From assembly GCA_011316305.1 (NCBI GenBank), contig SAUG01000028.1:186001-250000 (forward strand): a stretch of 64,000 nt of DNA, given 5' to 3'. Every line of letters starts with the position of its first letter. Position 1 is the first letter of the stretch. The notes beneath the pieces are model-generated. The model searched no databases and had not been told where the DNA came from. It saw only the letters and a program-made list of their open reading frames with translations. The DNA is from Rusavskia elegans (taxonomy: Eukaryota > Ascomycota > Lecanoromycetes > Teloschistales > Teloschistaceae). Positions 30,881 through 43,310 of this stretch are shown one piece after another. The translations under genes were made by a program, and so were the position numbers.

Positions 30881-32867
30881 ATGGCTGATCAAAATATCTC
30901 GCAAATCTTGGCTGCATTGGGTGTGTTTTCATCGAACCTCCGATATCTTCCTGATCTTGTCGCCGCGATTACGTCCGTCTGACCGTTTTGTCAACAGCAG
31001 CCCAACGTCCTGGAGGCACACCCTTACAAGGACAACCTCCACCGCAACAACAACAACCTCCTCCACAAGCTTATCCGCAACCTGCATATCCAATTCCAAC
31101 TCCGCCGATCAACTCTGCGCCATACGGTCTTCCACAACCAAGCAGCTCTGGCAGCCTCGACCTTAGCAATATCAAACCCTCCAACTCTGGTTCCGTGAGC
31201 TTAGCCGACGCTGTTGCTAGAGCCCGTGGTTTCGCCGCCGAAAAAGGTGTCTCGTACAGTGGTAGTAAGCATGCTTGATCCGAGCCACACCCGATTGTGA
31301 TATTGCAACTGCTTACCACTTCCTCATGCAGATCCAGGCCGTGACAGTGACCCAAGACTGGTCAGCCGTAGCTATCGTCGTTCTCGATCCCGTTCACGTA
31401 CTCCACCCCGCATTTCCCGAGACAGCTTCCGAGACAACTACAATCCTTACCGTGACGAGCGTCGTGGTGACCCGAGAAGAGATGGGGGCCCTTACAATCG
31501 CGAGAGATCGCTCTCCCCACGTCGCAATTATTCTCCAACGGCGGGGCGAGGTTTCGGTGGCCGCTCTCCACCCGGTCGAGGTGGCGATGAGCTTCATGAA
31601 ACAATCACTATCGAGTCAAATTTAGTGGGTCTCATCATTGGCCGCCAAGGAGAGAACCTGAGGCGGGTTGAAAACGAGACATCAACGCGGGTGCAATTTT
31701 TGACAGGTCCCGAATCCAGTGGACCGATACGACAATGCAAGATTTCCGGCCCTCAAAGAGCACGAGAAGACGCGAAAAGAGAAATTGCGCGAATCATTGC
31801 AGATAATGGAAAGGAGCTTGGGAAGTCCAACCTCAATCCTACTGGTGTCAAGAGTATCGGGACACATGCTCCGGCTCTGCGAGCAGGGGAAGACGCAACA
31901 CAAATCCTGGTTCCTAATAGGACTGTGGGGCTTATCATCGGTAGAGGTGGAGAGACCATACGAGATCTCCAAGAGCGAAGTGGATGCCATGTCAACATCG
32001 TTGGGGAAGAGAAGAGCGTCAATGGCTTCCGACCTGTCAATCTCATCGGAACTCCGCAAGCTGCAGCTGTTGCCAGACAGCTCATTGACGAAATCGTCGA
32101 GAGTGATACCAAGAACATGAATTCTCAGAACGCCGGCAATCGAGATATGGGTAGAGGACAACCCATGTTCGGAGGAGGAGGAGATGAAAAGATCAACGAC
32201 AACATCACCGTCCCTTCGGAAGCCGTTGGCATGATAATCGGAAAAGGTACGTATCTACTCTTTCCACACAATTTATCTTACCCGCGTCTGACGTTGAACA
32301 GGCGGCGAAACAATCAAAGACATGCAACAAACCACTGGCTGCAAGATCAACGTCTCCCAACCCAACGGCCGCGACGTCGAACGTGACATCGGCCTCGTCG
32401 GATCCCGAGGTGCCATCGAAGCAGCAAAACGCGCCATCATGGATAAAGTCCATGCAGTGGTATGTCCCTCCCTTCCTTTTCCTTCCCTTATCACCCACCA
32501 AAATCGCCAGTCAAAGAAACCTAACATATCTCCCCAGGAGGACAAAAACCGCTCCCAGAACTCCAACAATTTCCGCGACGACCGCCGCGACGATCGCTAC
32601 AATAACGATCGCAACAATGATCGCTACCCCCCACAACAACAACAATCTCAACCCTCATATAGCCAACAGCCTCAACAGCAACAGCAGATCTCCCAACCGC
32701 AGCAAGGTGCTGCTGTTGCTGGCGGTGATCCTGCCGCTGCGGCTGCGGATCCGTACGCAGCCTATGGAGGCTATCAGGCTTATGTCGCGCTCTGGTATCA
32801 GAGTCTCGCTCAGCAGGGACAGCAAGGGCAGGGAGGGCAGCAACAGGGTGGAGGGGCAGGGTCGTGA
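30881..32867 (+). CDS. Three-KH-domain RNA-binding protein (FUBP/KSRP-like)
   Basis: Five exons: 30881-30920, 30998-31264, 31332-32246, 32302-32459, 32538-32867; introns 77, 67, 55 and 78 nt; 569 residues. After MADQNISQILAAL and a Pro/Gln-rich stretch there is an Arg/Ser-rich region (SYRRSRSRSRTPPR). Three KH domains follow, each with its GxxG loop: VGLIIGRQGENLRR, VGLIIGRGGETIRDLQ and VGMIIGKGGETIKDMQ (the last assembled over a splice). The C-terminus is Asn/Arg/Gln-rich with a DPYAAYGGY...LWYQSLAQQ motif reminiscent of the tyrosine motifs of FUBP proteins. A role in mRNA metabolism or splicing is inferred. Converges with the type II membrane protein gene. Confidence 0.92.
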
Positions 32868-33420
32868 TTTGGAGGTGGGATGGATGATATTTGTAGAGGG
32901 TGTGGAGTTGAAACGCGAGCTGAAAAATGGCGTCGATACTATCGGATGATAATACATTAGTTGCTTGGGAGAAGAGGATTCGAAAAGTTGGGGGGACGCT
33001 CGCCCTTTTTGCGGGCGTGAGATGGATGGAGTGTAGGATAGATTGCATGGATGTAGCTTCGAACGGAAATGAAATAAGATGTGTTTTTTCGATGCTCTGT
33101 GATTGGTTTGCTACGAGGCGGATAGGGACGTCGAGTTCTTGGATAAGATATCGTGCCCTCCTCTCTTTCTCCATAGCAGAAAAGACATATAGACGAGATT
33201 CAAGCGCGGTATGAGTACTAGTGGACGTAATTACGATATACCACCGGCTCATATATAATATACTACAATCCCTTTCACCGTCACCTTATCCTTATCATCT
33301 ATACACCCCCTCAACCCAACGCACCAAACCCATCCCCAACTCATACATACCAACTCCACTTCCCATCGTCTACCAAACAAACTCCAAAGCACGCTCAAAT
33401 CTCCATGTCCAAAAACCTAA
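32868..33420. other. Convergent intergenic region
   Basis: 553 bp of 3' flanks between the KH gene and the membrane protein gene. Nothing further recognised. Confidence 0.4.
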
Positions 33421-35334
33421 TCAATCAACCCAAGCCCCCCTCCCCACAAACCTCTTCTCCCCACCCTCCCACTCCCTCCTCTCCTCCCTCGCCCTCGCCC
33501 CCCAAGCCCTCACAAACCGCCAAGCTTCCGTATCCGCCAAATGCCACGCCTCGGCCGCCATCTTCACTTTCTCTTCATTCATATCGTCATCCTTGCCCTC
33601 CTTGCTACTCGTCCGTCTTCGTCCTTTCCATCTGCCGATCCCGATTTTAGAGCTGGAGTATAGATTTAGGACGGATTTCGAATGCGCGAGTAAAATGCGC
33701 TGGTGTTCGAGTTCTTTGTCGCCGAGGGAGGTTTTGGAGTCTTCTTCCGCAGACGATGGAGAGGAAGAAGAGTGGTGGTAGAGCGCCGGGGATGCGAGCG
33801 TCGCGGTGATGGTCGACGTCTTCAGTTTTATCTGATCCGAAAGCGTGCTGACATTGTATGTCGGCAATGCAAACCCAAAAAACCATTCTAGTTCTTTCTT
33901 GGATAAGGCACTACGTTCATCTTGACCTTCTTCTTCCGCCACGAGCCATAGACTTCGCGAGGCTGAAGCTTCGCTGGCGACGCGCTCTTTGAATGGGACG
34001 AGCCGATCGGGCCCGCCGAGGGTTGGACCGAGGGTTTTGGAGGTTGTGGAAACGAGCCAGGGGTCGCGGGCGGAGTTGCCGCGGATGTGGGGGATGGATA
34101 ACGAGGCTGTTTTTGAGAGGAGCGAGGCGAGGGTGTATGGGTGGGGGATGGTGCCGATGGTGAAGAGAGTGCTGGTGTTCTCATAGGATTGTGGTGTCGA
34201 GAGGGGGAGAGGTCGGGAAGAGGAGCATGGGGTGCAGGATGGGTTGTTTGGTGGACAGGATGTTGGGATTGGGGAAGATGGACACGTTGTTAGGGCATTG
34301 GCGAGGGTAATTGCTGGATAGTGGATGAGAAGGGAGTGCGAGCGGTGAGGTGTTAGGATGGCGATGCCGGAGGAGAAGGTATTGAGGAAGGTGAGATGGA
34401 GATGAGAGATTATGAGGTCTGCTAGGAGGAGAAGGCCGGTAGCTTTGGAATCGGTGAGGGCGGTGGAGACGGCTTTGTATTGATCGGCTAGGGTGCTGGA
34501 ATCGTAGAACGCTATGGCGCTGGGTTTGGGATCAACGGCGAAGGTGTCGGGAGATAGTAGATCGCGAAGAGATGTCGATTTGGCGACATTGGGGGAATCG
34601 AAAGCTTCTTTCAGAGCAGCTTCAATACTGGCCTTGTCACTGGAGAATAGGGCCGAGTCGAGACCTTCGTAGCGCGCGAGTTTGGGATATTCGCCGCGTC
34701 GAAGAAAGGAGAGCAGATGGTCGTGATAAGGGCCCATGGGCAGGACAAGCCAGTTGGAGAGGATGCCTTGTCTCATCTGTCCCCATGCTAGCCATCTCAT
34801 CATGTCGGCTCCCAATGTATGCTCCATCTTGCGAACCTGGAACCTCTCATACAGCGGGTTTTTCATGGCCTCTGCCTTCCCTAGGACGACGGGCTTGAAG
34901 CCGTAAGCCCACCAAGCTCTTCTCCATATCAGAAGCAGCTTGTTTTCGGCTGCTTTGACTCCTTCGTCCTTTTCCGCATCATGGTCGTAGAAGGTGTAGA
35001 TTGGACGCCGCTCTCTGGGGGGCGGGAGGACGGAACGGTTCTCATCATCGGTGATTGATTCGGAGAAGGGGTTTAACCATCTCCAATGGTTGTACCATCT
35101 TGGTTCCCCAGGGTTGGCGGTGTTGCTTGGGTTGCTTGGAGGTCGATGGGCAGTTGGGCCGAAAGGATGGATGTTCTGGGCGGTAGGCACGGGCGAGGAC
35201 TTGATGAATAGCAAAATGAAGATTAGACAGCCAGCGGCGGCAGTAAATCTCCAAATCTTCCTTGGAGAGGGTCTTTCCCGAGGATAGGCAGAGTAATGGC
35301 CTGGTTTGTTGGCCCTAGAGGAATAGCGAGGCAT
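33421..35334 (-). CDS. Type II single-pass membrane protein, glycosyltransferase-like, unknown
   Basis: Single exon, ATG at 35334, 637 residues. A short basic cytosolic N-terminus (RPSPRKIWR) precedes one membrane anchor (FTAAAGCLIFILLFI, about residues 30-45) and a large lumenal part. That topology is typical of Golgi enzymes. The lumenal part holds PIYTFYDHDAEKD, AWWAYGFKPVVLGKAEAMKN and LGADMMRWLAWGQM, a pattern I associate with conserved fungal proteins of glycosyltransferase-like fold. No catalytic DxD can be assigned with certainty. The C-terminus is Glu/Arg-rich and helical. Function is not assigned; Golgi location is inferred from topology only. Confidence 0.75.
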   Translation of the reverse strand: MPRYSSRANKPGHYSAYPRERPSPRKIWRFTAAAGCLIFILLFIKSSPVPTAQNIHPFGPTAHRPPSNPSNTANPGEPRWYNHWRWLNPFSESITDDENRSVLPPPRERRPIYTFYDHDAEKDEGVKAAENKLLLIWRRAWWAYGFKPVVLGKAEAMKNPLYERFQVRKMEHTLGADMMRWLAWGQMRQGILSNWLVLPMGPYHDHLLSFLRRGEYPKLARYEGLDSALFSSDKASIEAALKEAFDSPNVAKSTSLRDLLSPDTFAVDPKPSAIAFYDSSTLADQYKAVSTALTDSKATGLLLLADLIISHLHLTFLNTFSSGIAILTPHRSHSLLIHYPAITLANALTTCPSSPIPTSCPPNNPSCTPCSSSRPLPLSTPQSYENTSTLFTIGTIPHPYTLASLLSKTASLSIPHIRGNSARDPWLVSTTSKTLGPTLGGPDRLVPFKERVASEASASRSLWLVAEEEGQDERSALSKKELEWFFGFALPTYNVSTLSDQIKLKTSTITATLASPALYHHSSSSPSSAEEDSKTSLGDKELEHQRILLAHSKSVLNLYSSSKIGIGRWKGRRRTSSKEGKDDDMNEEKVKMAAEAWHLADTEAWRFVRAWGARAREERREWEGGEKRFVGRGAWVD

Positions 35335-36290
35335 GTGAGACACGACGTCAGCATTCAAACACAGCGTGGAATCAATGGAATCAGAAAAGATTTGGATCGA
35401 AATCCATTTTTCACCACGACCACCCTCCCGCTCCCTATCACTTCGCGGTCAGGCGTAGTTCCAAAGAGGAGCTACGATGCAGTCGCTGAGCAAACCATGG
35501 CGTTTGAAGGATTCTTACACGCTGAGCAGTTTGGTGCCACACGCGTTTCGCCGAATTTTTCTCGGGTCGCTTAAATATATATATATTACCCCTTGTGGGA
35601 ACACGTTTTCAAACCTCAATTGAGGCGCGTCTCCTATGTTGGACGTTGCTGGCAGCGCCATGAGAGAATCGGACAGTGAAACTCCTGCTGCTGGACCTGC
35701 CAGTTTCAGTGCTTACAAAAACTGTAGCCGCTCACACCTCCAAAGCACGCATTACTGTGAACACAACAGCGATCAGCGAAGCAAATGGGTATTGATTGAG
35801 TCTATGTAAGGTTCGCAAGCTTCCAAGCAAAGGTGCCGTCCTTCCTTTCCCTACATGACCGCAAGGACCGTGAGGAAGATATAGTACAATCCGAGTCCAA
35901 GGCCAATAATGAGCCAGCAAGAGCGAGTGTGGTAGCTAGATGGCTGCGAAGATGTGAAATATTAAGTAATAGGTGGTATCGACATGGAGGCACCGCGAGG
36001 CCTGAGATGGGTCTATTGCTGAGGTACCGCTGGGCCTCGAATTAGTTGTTGTTGTTGTGACTTGTTCCTTCCTTCCGAAGGTATAAAGGAAATGTCTTCG
36101 AGTACAGTCGCTTCTGGTGCCACTATCGGTGCACTATCCGCCACAGGATGGTCCGTTCCAGACGGCCGTGGTGACGATACGCACTTTTCTATGCTTACAC
36201 GAGTCCTGGATGCTGATTCGAGGTGCTCCAACAACGATGGGTCACCGGGGTATGTACAGTTGGATGGAGTCTCAATGGCTGATCGCTGCG
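35335..36290. other. Intergenic region upstream of the membrane protein gene
   Basis: 956 bp between two minus-strand genes, containing the promoter of the membrane protein gene and the 3' flank of the kinase gene. An AT-run (ATATATATATATT, about 35575-35587) is the only marked element. No gene seen. Confidence 0.4.
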
Positions 36291-38865
36291 TCACTGATAG
36301 ATCGTTCCAGCAGCGAATATGCTGGCGGCGGCCGCCGCGGCCCATTCGTTTTCTTCATCAGGAGGTGTAGGCCATTTGGACACGAGTTCTTCCTTCGGCC
36401 TCGATCGATTGATGTTGAGCGGTATGGCTGGTTGCGTCAAGAGCTTCTCTTGATATAGGACACCCTCTTGTTTCGCCGAAGGAGACGGTGTCGGGTAAGG
36501 ATTGAGAGCAACCGACTGCTCTGCCGGACTGGGTGTTGGCTGCTGGTTGACGTCTTTCAAGGCCATAGCAGTCCGTTGACTTCCCTTGGGTTGGTTCCAA
36601 AGATCCATTCCTTTGGCAGCCCTCGATGCACCGTGCAGAGCTTCGTGCAACAACTCATCTTCTTCATCGGGAGTTTCGTACATCTGGCTCGGATTTGTAG
36701 AGTGTTGCAAAGCACGACGAGTCCGGCCAGACATGGCAGCCGCAGGCCCGCCGTTCGTAGACATTTCAGGCCCGTGAGCCTTGTTGATTGAAGGATGTCG
36801 TTCAGGGCAATGGCCGATCCCAGACGATCCGTGAGGTTGACTCGACTTGTGCGACGGTGGTACACTGGATGTCGGTGACGGATAGATGAGATGGCTAGGG
36901 CTTTGGAGAGCTTTATCAAGCTCTCCAGGGCTCTTCTCCTTCTGGAAAATCGGGTCAGTCACGGGTCCTGAGTCCATGTTCACCGACCCTCGGTTGCTCT
37001 GCCAAGGCCCGCAGCCAGCATTGGCTTCGATGTCGTTCATTGTCGGCGACATAGGCCCTTGAGGCCGACCTGAAAGCCTCCTTGCGCGCTTCCGTAGGTG
37101 TGAAAAAAAGCCTTCCTTGTGAGTTCCGCCTGGCGAGGTGACATCACGATGACCATTCAATGCTCTCTCTGCTTCTTGCCGATGATAATCAGCGTAATGA
37201 TTGCCGTTCGATGCCACTGACAATTGTCGGCCAATCTTCTTGGAAGCGCTCTGTTCGGTCGAAACTGCCGGACGAGCTTGATGAGGTTCCGCAGGCCGAA
37301 AATTGGCTTGGGCAGTGACTGCGTCAGAGAATGGTGATATTGGTCGGATAGAGGGCAGTATGGGCATCGGCGCCCCGATCGACGGTGTGGTAGTATTAGT
37401 CCATGTAGCCCTTTTACTAGCAAAAGGGCGTGCCTTGATCGTTGTTGGTGGTACAATGACAGTGTTCGCATGAATCGGCGCTGGACGAAGAGGTTGTGTT
37501 TCTCCAGGGGAATCATGAGCCGGTACAACAGGGGCACTGTCTTTATTGATGAGAGACTTCCGGAACCAAGAAGGTTTAGATGAGAGATGTGGTACGTCGC
37601 TGGATTCACGATGCGGTTTGCTCTCCGCGCTAGACTGTTTCCTCCCGAGGAAACGAGAAGCCGAGGATCTGGGCCGTAGCGGGTCAACGGCGTCGGCGAA
37701 GTACTCATGCCTCAATGCTTGAGCAGATGTTGGTCGACTGCGGGGATCCCACATGAGACACCAGGTCACGAAGTTACCTAGAGCAGCTGGCCATTGAGGG
37801 GGCCGAAGGATGGATTCCATCGAATGAGGAGCCATCTGTTGCCTTTAGTACATCGTCCAGCTTCGAAAAAGAGAGTATTGATACCTTTGGAAACGAGAAT
37901 CCTAGCTTTTGGGCAAGGCGAGTTCCCTCCCTCCAATCACCACCCCCTACTCTGTTGCCGTTTTTGTCATACCAATTGCCTGGACTTCCCATAATTTCAC
38001 AGACTCTCCATACCTGATCGACTTCGTTTCCGCCAGGAAACAGCGGCTTCAGGTTGGCGATCTCCACTGCCATTGCTCCGATAGCCCAGATATCAACCGG
38101 TGCTGAGTATTCACCGGCGCGGAGAAGGACCTCGGGAGCTCGATACCACCGAGTTGACACGTATGTGGTATAGGGATGCTGCGAGTGCGTTTCGCGAGCC
38201 AATCCAAAGTCTGCAATCTTGATCGTGTAGAGCGGCGGGGTACTCGGTGGCGTAACGAGGGCTGAATACCTTCGGAACGAGGTGCCAGTGTCGGCAGGCG
38301 CAGAGGTGGAGACAAGAATATTCTCCGGCTTGATATCGCGATGGAAGAAGTTGTGAGCGTGAACGTGTTCCAGACCGGAGAGTATCTGAAAGAGGATACT
38401 CTTGACGGTGCTGCCATCCAGATATTTGTGATCGCGAGCCTTCATCAGCTGGTATAGATTGCCGTCCATATACTCCATGCAGATGTGTAGCTTCTTGGTC
38501 AATGGATCGAGAAAAATGTCCAAGGCGGGCACAAGATGGGCGTGATTCGGGAGAGAGCGGAGGAAAATGACTTCGCGGAGCTCGAGACATGGCGCAAAGC
38601 TTTCAAAGGTCTTCTTCATCGTCTTGATCGCAACCTAAGGGAGCAGTCAGCACAAGCTTGGGAATGGGCATCTTAGCGGGAGTGGACCGACCAAAGTCCC
38701 CCTTCGCGCAATGTGAGCGCCAGCCGTTCGGACGCGAGCCAGAGCTACGCTGCCAAAACTCCCATCCCCAATATCCTTCAGAAGCTCAAATCTGTCTTCA
38801 AGGCACATGGCAGACATTGGACCATGTGAGGACGCCCGAGGCGGGTATTCAGGATTCAACGTCAT
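36291..38865 (-). CDS. imeB: RCK/MAK-type protein kinase, Ime2/ImeB-like
   Basis: Exons 38865-38692, 38634-37885 and 37835-36291; introns 57 and 49 nt; 822 residues. The kinase domain starts at FELLKDIGDGSFGSVALA. The catalytic lysine VAIKTMKK appears right after splice 1. It continues with HRDIKPEN (catalytic loop), DFGLARE and the activation loop TTYVSTRWYRAPEVLLRAG, a TxY-type loop as in the MAK/ICK/Ime2 family, and ends with FVTWCLMWDPRSRPTSAQAL. About 470 residues of disordered, Ser/Pro-rich tail follow. Ime2 drives meiosis in yeast; A. nidulans ImeB restrains sexual development and affects secondary metabolism. ATG 38865 was chosen as the first in-frame ATG; 38817 is possible. Confidence 0.93.
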
Positions 38866-40976
38866 GTTGCGAACGGGACCAAGGAAGTGTTCCCCAGGTT
38901 TCACCTTCCGATCATTCTCTTCCTTCCCCAGTGCACTCGTCGGGCGAGATGGAGCGCGGAGCGATTGGCCTTTGATGCAAGTTGCCTGCGAAGCTAGCTC
39001 GACAATATCGTGACCAAATAATGTATTGACAGTGGTTACTCTTCTCCTAGGGTCTCAATTGCTGTCAAGAGACGGGGTTGAGGAATGTCAAGGTGTAGAA
39101 TCTGTTGAAGAGGGTGATCGTGTTCCAACTAGTATGGCTGGTGTATATTGTTTGTTCCCGGAACATCTGCTCTGCGCAAAGATTCTCTGATGGAGATAGA
39201 ACAGCTCAACCAGTAATACAGACGGAAAGAGATGATGGAACACCGGTGGTACGGAGAATGGTGACTGGTGGTACGGGACGCTGTCAGCAATGCGAGATTT
39301 CGGAGTTGCTGCAGCTTACCCACGTAACAAAGCGGGAGTGGATTGAGCGGTGTGATGTTAAAGAACGACAAGGGCAGGAAAGGCAAGCTTGGAAGGAATG
39401 GATCACTCAAGACTCAACACGAGGGTCTACGTCCAGACTTGGTTCCAGGCGAGAGGAATTAAAGTAAGCTAAGGAGGTCGACTAAAAGGCAACCCAATGG
39501 GGACGACGCCTGAGCCAGCAAGGGGCATTTATTTCTAGCTTTTGGTGATGACAGGGGCAGCCCGATGAGCTCACTATTATACTCTAGTACGCTTTGAACC
39601 CAAAATGGCTCCGATGGTTTCAAGACAGAGTCTGATCTCGGTTCGTCCAGGATGAGCGATTTAAGGTGCAATCTCCTTTAAGCATCCCTTTTCCTTAACT
39701 GATCGTCGTCAGAAGACACGCTCAACATCATGGAGACTTCGCATGCAGCATCTTGCTCCTCTTCTGCATGCCGGATAGGCCCGTCGTAGGATGGATCTTG
39801 TATGCGCTGTCGGAAGTATTCTGAACTGGTCCTGCATCAAGGCTGCAATGCCTCCCCGCTCGTCCCGGCAGCATGCTTTTCTGCTCCATCAAGCCAACAC
39901 GAATCAAGGCAAGGCTCCTGCTACAGGACCGCCATCGAACCCGCCGATTTGGCTTGTACCTGACTATCCTATTGGGGGGCCATACCTCGGTGGTTGGCAA
40001 AGTTGCTTATTGGCTGGTGACAAATGTCAGTGCCGAACTATGCCCAGTCGGCACAACGTTGTTGCGTGGATGGCGTCGGGGAGAACGGGATGTTATTCAA
40101 TGCTGGGACCCACGGTGTTGATCGAACGACTCCACTCGCCATGCTTTACTGCTACTATTAGTACACCGTAGATCAGAGCTTTGAAAAAACGCACCTTGAC
40201 GTATCTGTCGACTTCTGTAGAGGAGTCCCAACGTCTCCCTACATCGGACCCGGATCAGCTGATATCAAGCGTAGACCGTGCGCAGGAAGCAGGAGATGGT
40301 TATCCCTATTGCTTCGCCCCTGGTGATATCTTGCGTACGCACGCGGTAAGAGACCGGAAAGCAGTGATTTTGATTTGCTCTTCTCTCATGCTCTTTTTAC
40401 CGATCCCCTGACATTTTAGGCTTCGTTGGCTTGGGTTCAGCAAAATGTGTCTTACCTGTCGATTTCTTTGAGGTACATTTTGAGCCACAGCAACTCGTGC
40501 GGTAAGAGCTCTTCTTCATCTGTCATCTGCACACTTGAGTAGAGCGGTGAGGATCGATGCAGAAAGCCGAAAGCCCGATAGACTAATGTTTGATACTGTT
40601 GCCGAATAATCTACTTTAAATCTTGGTGGAACCTCATGTCAGAAGTAAAGGAAATATCAAACACCACCCGTCACTTGACGCTTGACACGGCATCGATACC
40701 TAGATGTCCGCTTCTTGACGTCGAAGAAGTGCTTTGCTGCCAATACATAATGATTCCCCATGAGGCAGCAGATTCTTATGCTGGTGAAGTGAGGAGGACT
40801 ACTTACGTCAAGGTTCACTTTCCGAAGTCAAGATGATGTTGATTGTTGCTTCACTCCTTCAACAACACGTGACGTCTGTCCTTCACTTCACCTGATCTTT
40901 GCACTTGGACTTTTACAACTCTCCTCACCTGTTCCATTTCCTTATTACATCATCTTTCTTCCTCGCCAGTACAATC
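38866..40976. other. Long divergent intergenic region kinase-Stc1
   Basis: 2.1 kb between the imeB-like kinase (-) and the Stc1-domain gene (+). Several frames of up to 126 codons exist (for example 39791-40171) but none has a recognisable motif. A long leader or promoter is plausible for a meiosis-type kinase gene. No RNA gene found. Confidence 0.4.
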
Positions 40977-42229
40977 ATGAGCAAAAAACCAGCCAGCATC
41001 TTTGCATCCGGCTGGACGCCTGCAAAAGCAGCCGTGTAAGTATGGACCTCACCTGTTTGGTTTCCAGTCACTTGCCCTCGGGTTTCTCCTTGTCGTCTCC
41101 ATTCTGGTTCGACCACTCTCACCAATTGCTGGATTATCTGTAGCAGCTCTTGACTAAGTGTGTGACTCCAGACTCAATTCTACCAAACTGCCCGACAAGT
41201 ACGTATCGTTTCTCCTCCGGCAACCTGGTGAAGACTCACATTATCTAGGACGCGCTGCAAGGTGTGCCACAAGATCAAAGCCATCTCAAATTATTCCAAC
41301 AAGCAACAACTGGAGTTGAAACAAAAACTTGCAGGAGCTCTTGGCGAGAAGGCGAAAAGTCCCATTGCCGAAATCATTGTTTGCAAACAGTGCACGCCAG
41401 GGCCCATCAGCGAATTGACCTGTTGCATTTGCAATCTCCCTAAGGGCTTGGAGTCGTTCTCGAAGGCACAACGCAAGGATCCTGATCATGCTGTGAGCTG
41501 ATGGTACACTACTAGGTCCATGTGAAAAGCCTGCTGACTTCGACAAGCGCTGTTTACTGTGTGTGAACGAGCACGTCACCGAACCATGGGCCCATGTGGA
41601 TCACCAAGAAGGCCCCGAAGAGGATCTCAGTGATGAGGATTACTCGGACACTCGTTCCACTACCAATCCGTATTCTGGTGTACGTTACGTTAAAGCATCA
41701 AGCCATCTCTAATGTTGACCACCCTAGGCCTCCTACCGGCCTGGTTCCGAGGTCAACAGTGCTATATCTGGGCTTCGGGCCTTTGATCTATCTGAGCATG
41801 ATAATTGGCACTCTTTAGAGAAGAAAAAGGGGTCCACTGTAGCTACCGAGTCGGATCTCCTAGGCTCGTACAGTGAAAGCGGGAAAGGGAAGGGAAAGCA
41901 GAAGGAGAAATTCCATAAGGGATATGGCAGTCCATCGATTACAGGATCAGAGGGATCGGTACAGATTATCACAGACAATTACACCCAGAATGGTGGATTT
42001 GCTCGACCTCAGGTAAGACTCCAGAGGAAATTTGGCCCTTTGATGGACAGCTGAATAACCCAATCTGTAGAAAGCAGGCAATACTGGATTTGCAAATCCG
42101 CCGCCCGGCCCCCCGCAGCGCCGTCCTGATGATATTATCGACCATTTGAAAGCGTCAGCGACGGGTCGTGTCGTATCTTATGACGACGAAACTGACTCGG
42201 ACTCCGATGGATCATTCGGCATGCTCTAG
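40977..42229 (+). CDS. Stc1-domain zinc-finger protein
   Basis: Six exons: 40977-41035, 41172-41198 (27 nt), 41249-41492, 41548-41679, 41728-42012, 42071-42229; 301 residues. The Stc1 domain (about residues 30-120) has paired Cys motifs CKVCHK, CKQC, CCICNL and CLLCVNEH with 'NYSNKQ' and 'FSKAQR' repeats, i.e. tandem LIM-like zinc fingers. The fourth Cys pair appears only if the 55-nt intron 41493-41547 is removed (CTGAC branch, GACAAG end); without it there is a stop. The tail is acidic and Ser/Lys-rich, ending DSDSDGSFGML. In fission yeast Stc1 links RNAi Argonaute to the CLRC H3K9 methyltransferase. Whether this protein does so is unknown. Confidence 0.85.
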
Positions 42230-43310
42230 ATGTATCAAGGGAACAACCATGGCAGCAGTGGATAGCTCTAAAAAGCATGACAAGGCACCCAGCCAGCGAT
42301 ACCCAGCAATTGAGGAAATGTATATATGACGAAAACAAATCGAGACGATGAGGGAACCTCGGCTTGAGGAACGGACGAGATGCGGTTGAGAGATGGATGG
42401 TCACAAGCAGCCATCCGACTAGCATAGAATAGGGAATACAATGGCATCTGGAGCAAATGGGAGCTGTGCTGTGTTGCGAGTCTGCGACGCGGGCAGTAGT
42501 CTGATTCATGTGTAGTCGTAACGGACGAGGTGAAACAGGTCGATGCGGTGGCTGTGTAATAGATGGTGGGAGGGACGTGATTCGCCCGTCACCAAAGCGA
42601 TGTCTCGTGTGAAGACCTGAAGCACAGGAGAGACCCGACGGGAGAGCCGTCGCTGGGGAAAGAAGATAAACATAATGGTCGGCTCTGCATGTCACAGCTT
42701 GGGGAGGCTGTCCATTGATTGATCGCGACCTGAAATAGCACTCGATCCCACCGCTTGAGTGAGACAGACCACCTTGCCTCTCTTGCTATGTGATCCTGTA
42801 TGTATATGAGGCTTCTTCTGACCTTCTGAGCGACGACCACAGACATCCACCTTCCAAGATCTCTCTCAACGTCACATATCGATACCCGAAGCTGTCGATC
42901 AGTGAGGTGTCGTCGGCAACTGACTAATAAGACTGCTTGATGACGTAGCGCGGGCAGATCCTCCCTGTCTCCCTTGTCAGCCAGCTTCGTGGGCGAAGTC
43001 CAACAGACCACTTGACATCCTTTGCCCTCCTCCACCATACACGCACCTTGCGCCCTGCTGTCGGCCAAATCACTCACTTCTTTTCAGAGGGACCCAATCC
43101 AGACTGTCTCCTTGATCGCATCTTCTGTCAACACGCCAATGAGCTAGAGGAGTCGGGCATTCGAGCGCTGCATGCAGGTTCTTGCAGATTTCGCTCAATG
43201 CTCCATTCAACACATTCGCACTGATATCGACCACCTCATCTAGCCAGTCAGGACACCTTCAGTCTGCCGACTGCCAGTCTACGGCTACTGCGCCAGCCTT
43301 GTGCATCATC
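42230..43310. other. Intergenic region Stc1-DUF7514
   Basis: 1.08 kb between two + strand genes. It holds 3' flank, then promoter and leader of the next gene. No gene or RNA recognised. Confidence 0.4.

Noticed and set aside
39791..40171. 126-codon plus-strand frame upstream of the Stc1-domain gene
   Set aside because: No domain pattern and composition like surrounding non-coding DNA.
41490..41550. Apparent frameshift in the Stc1-domain gene
   Set aside because: A 55-nt intron with CTGAC branch joins DPDHA to RCLLCVNEH in phase, matching the domain pattern.
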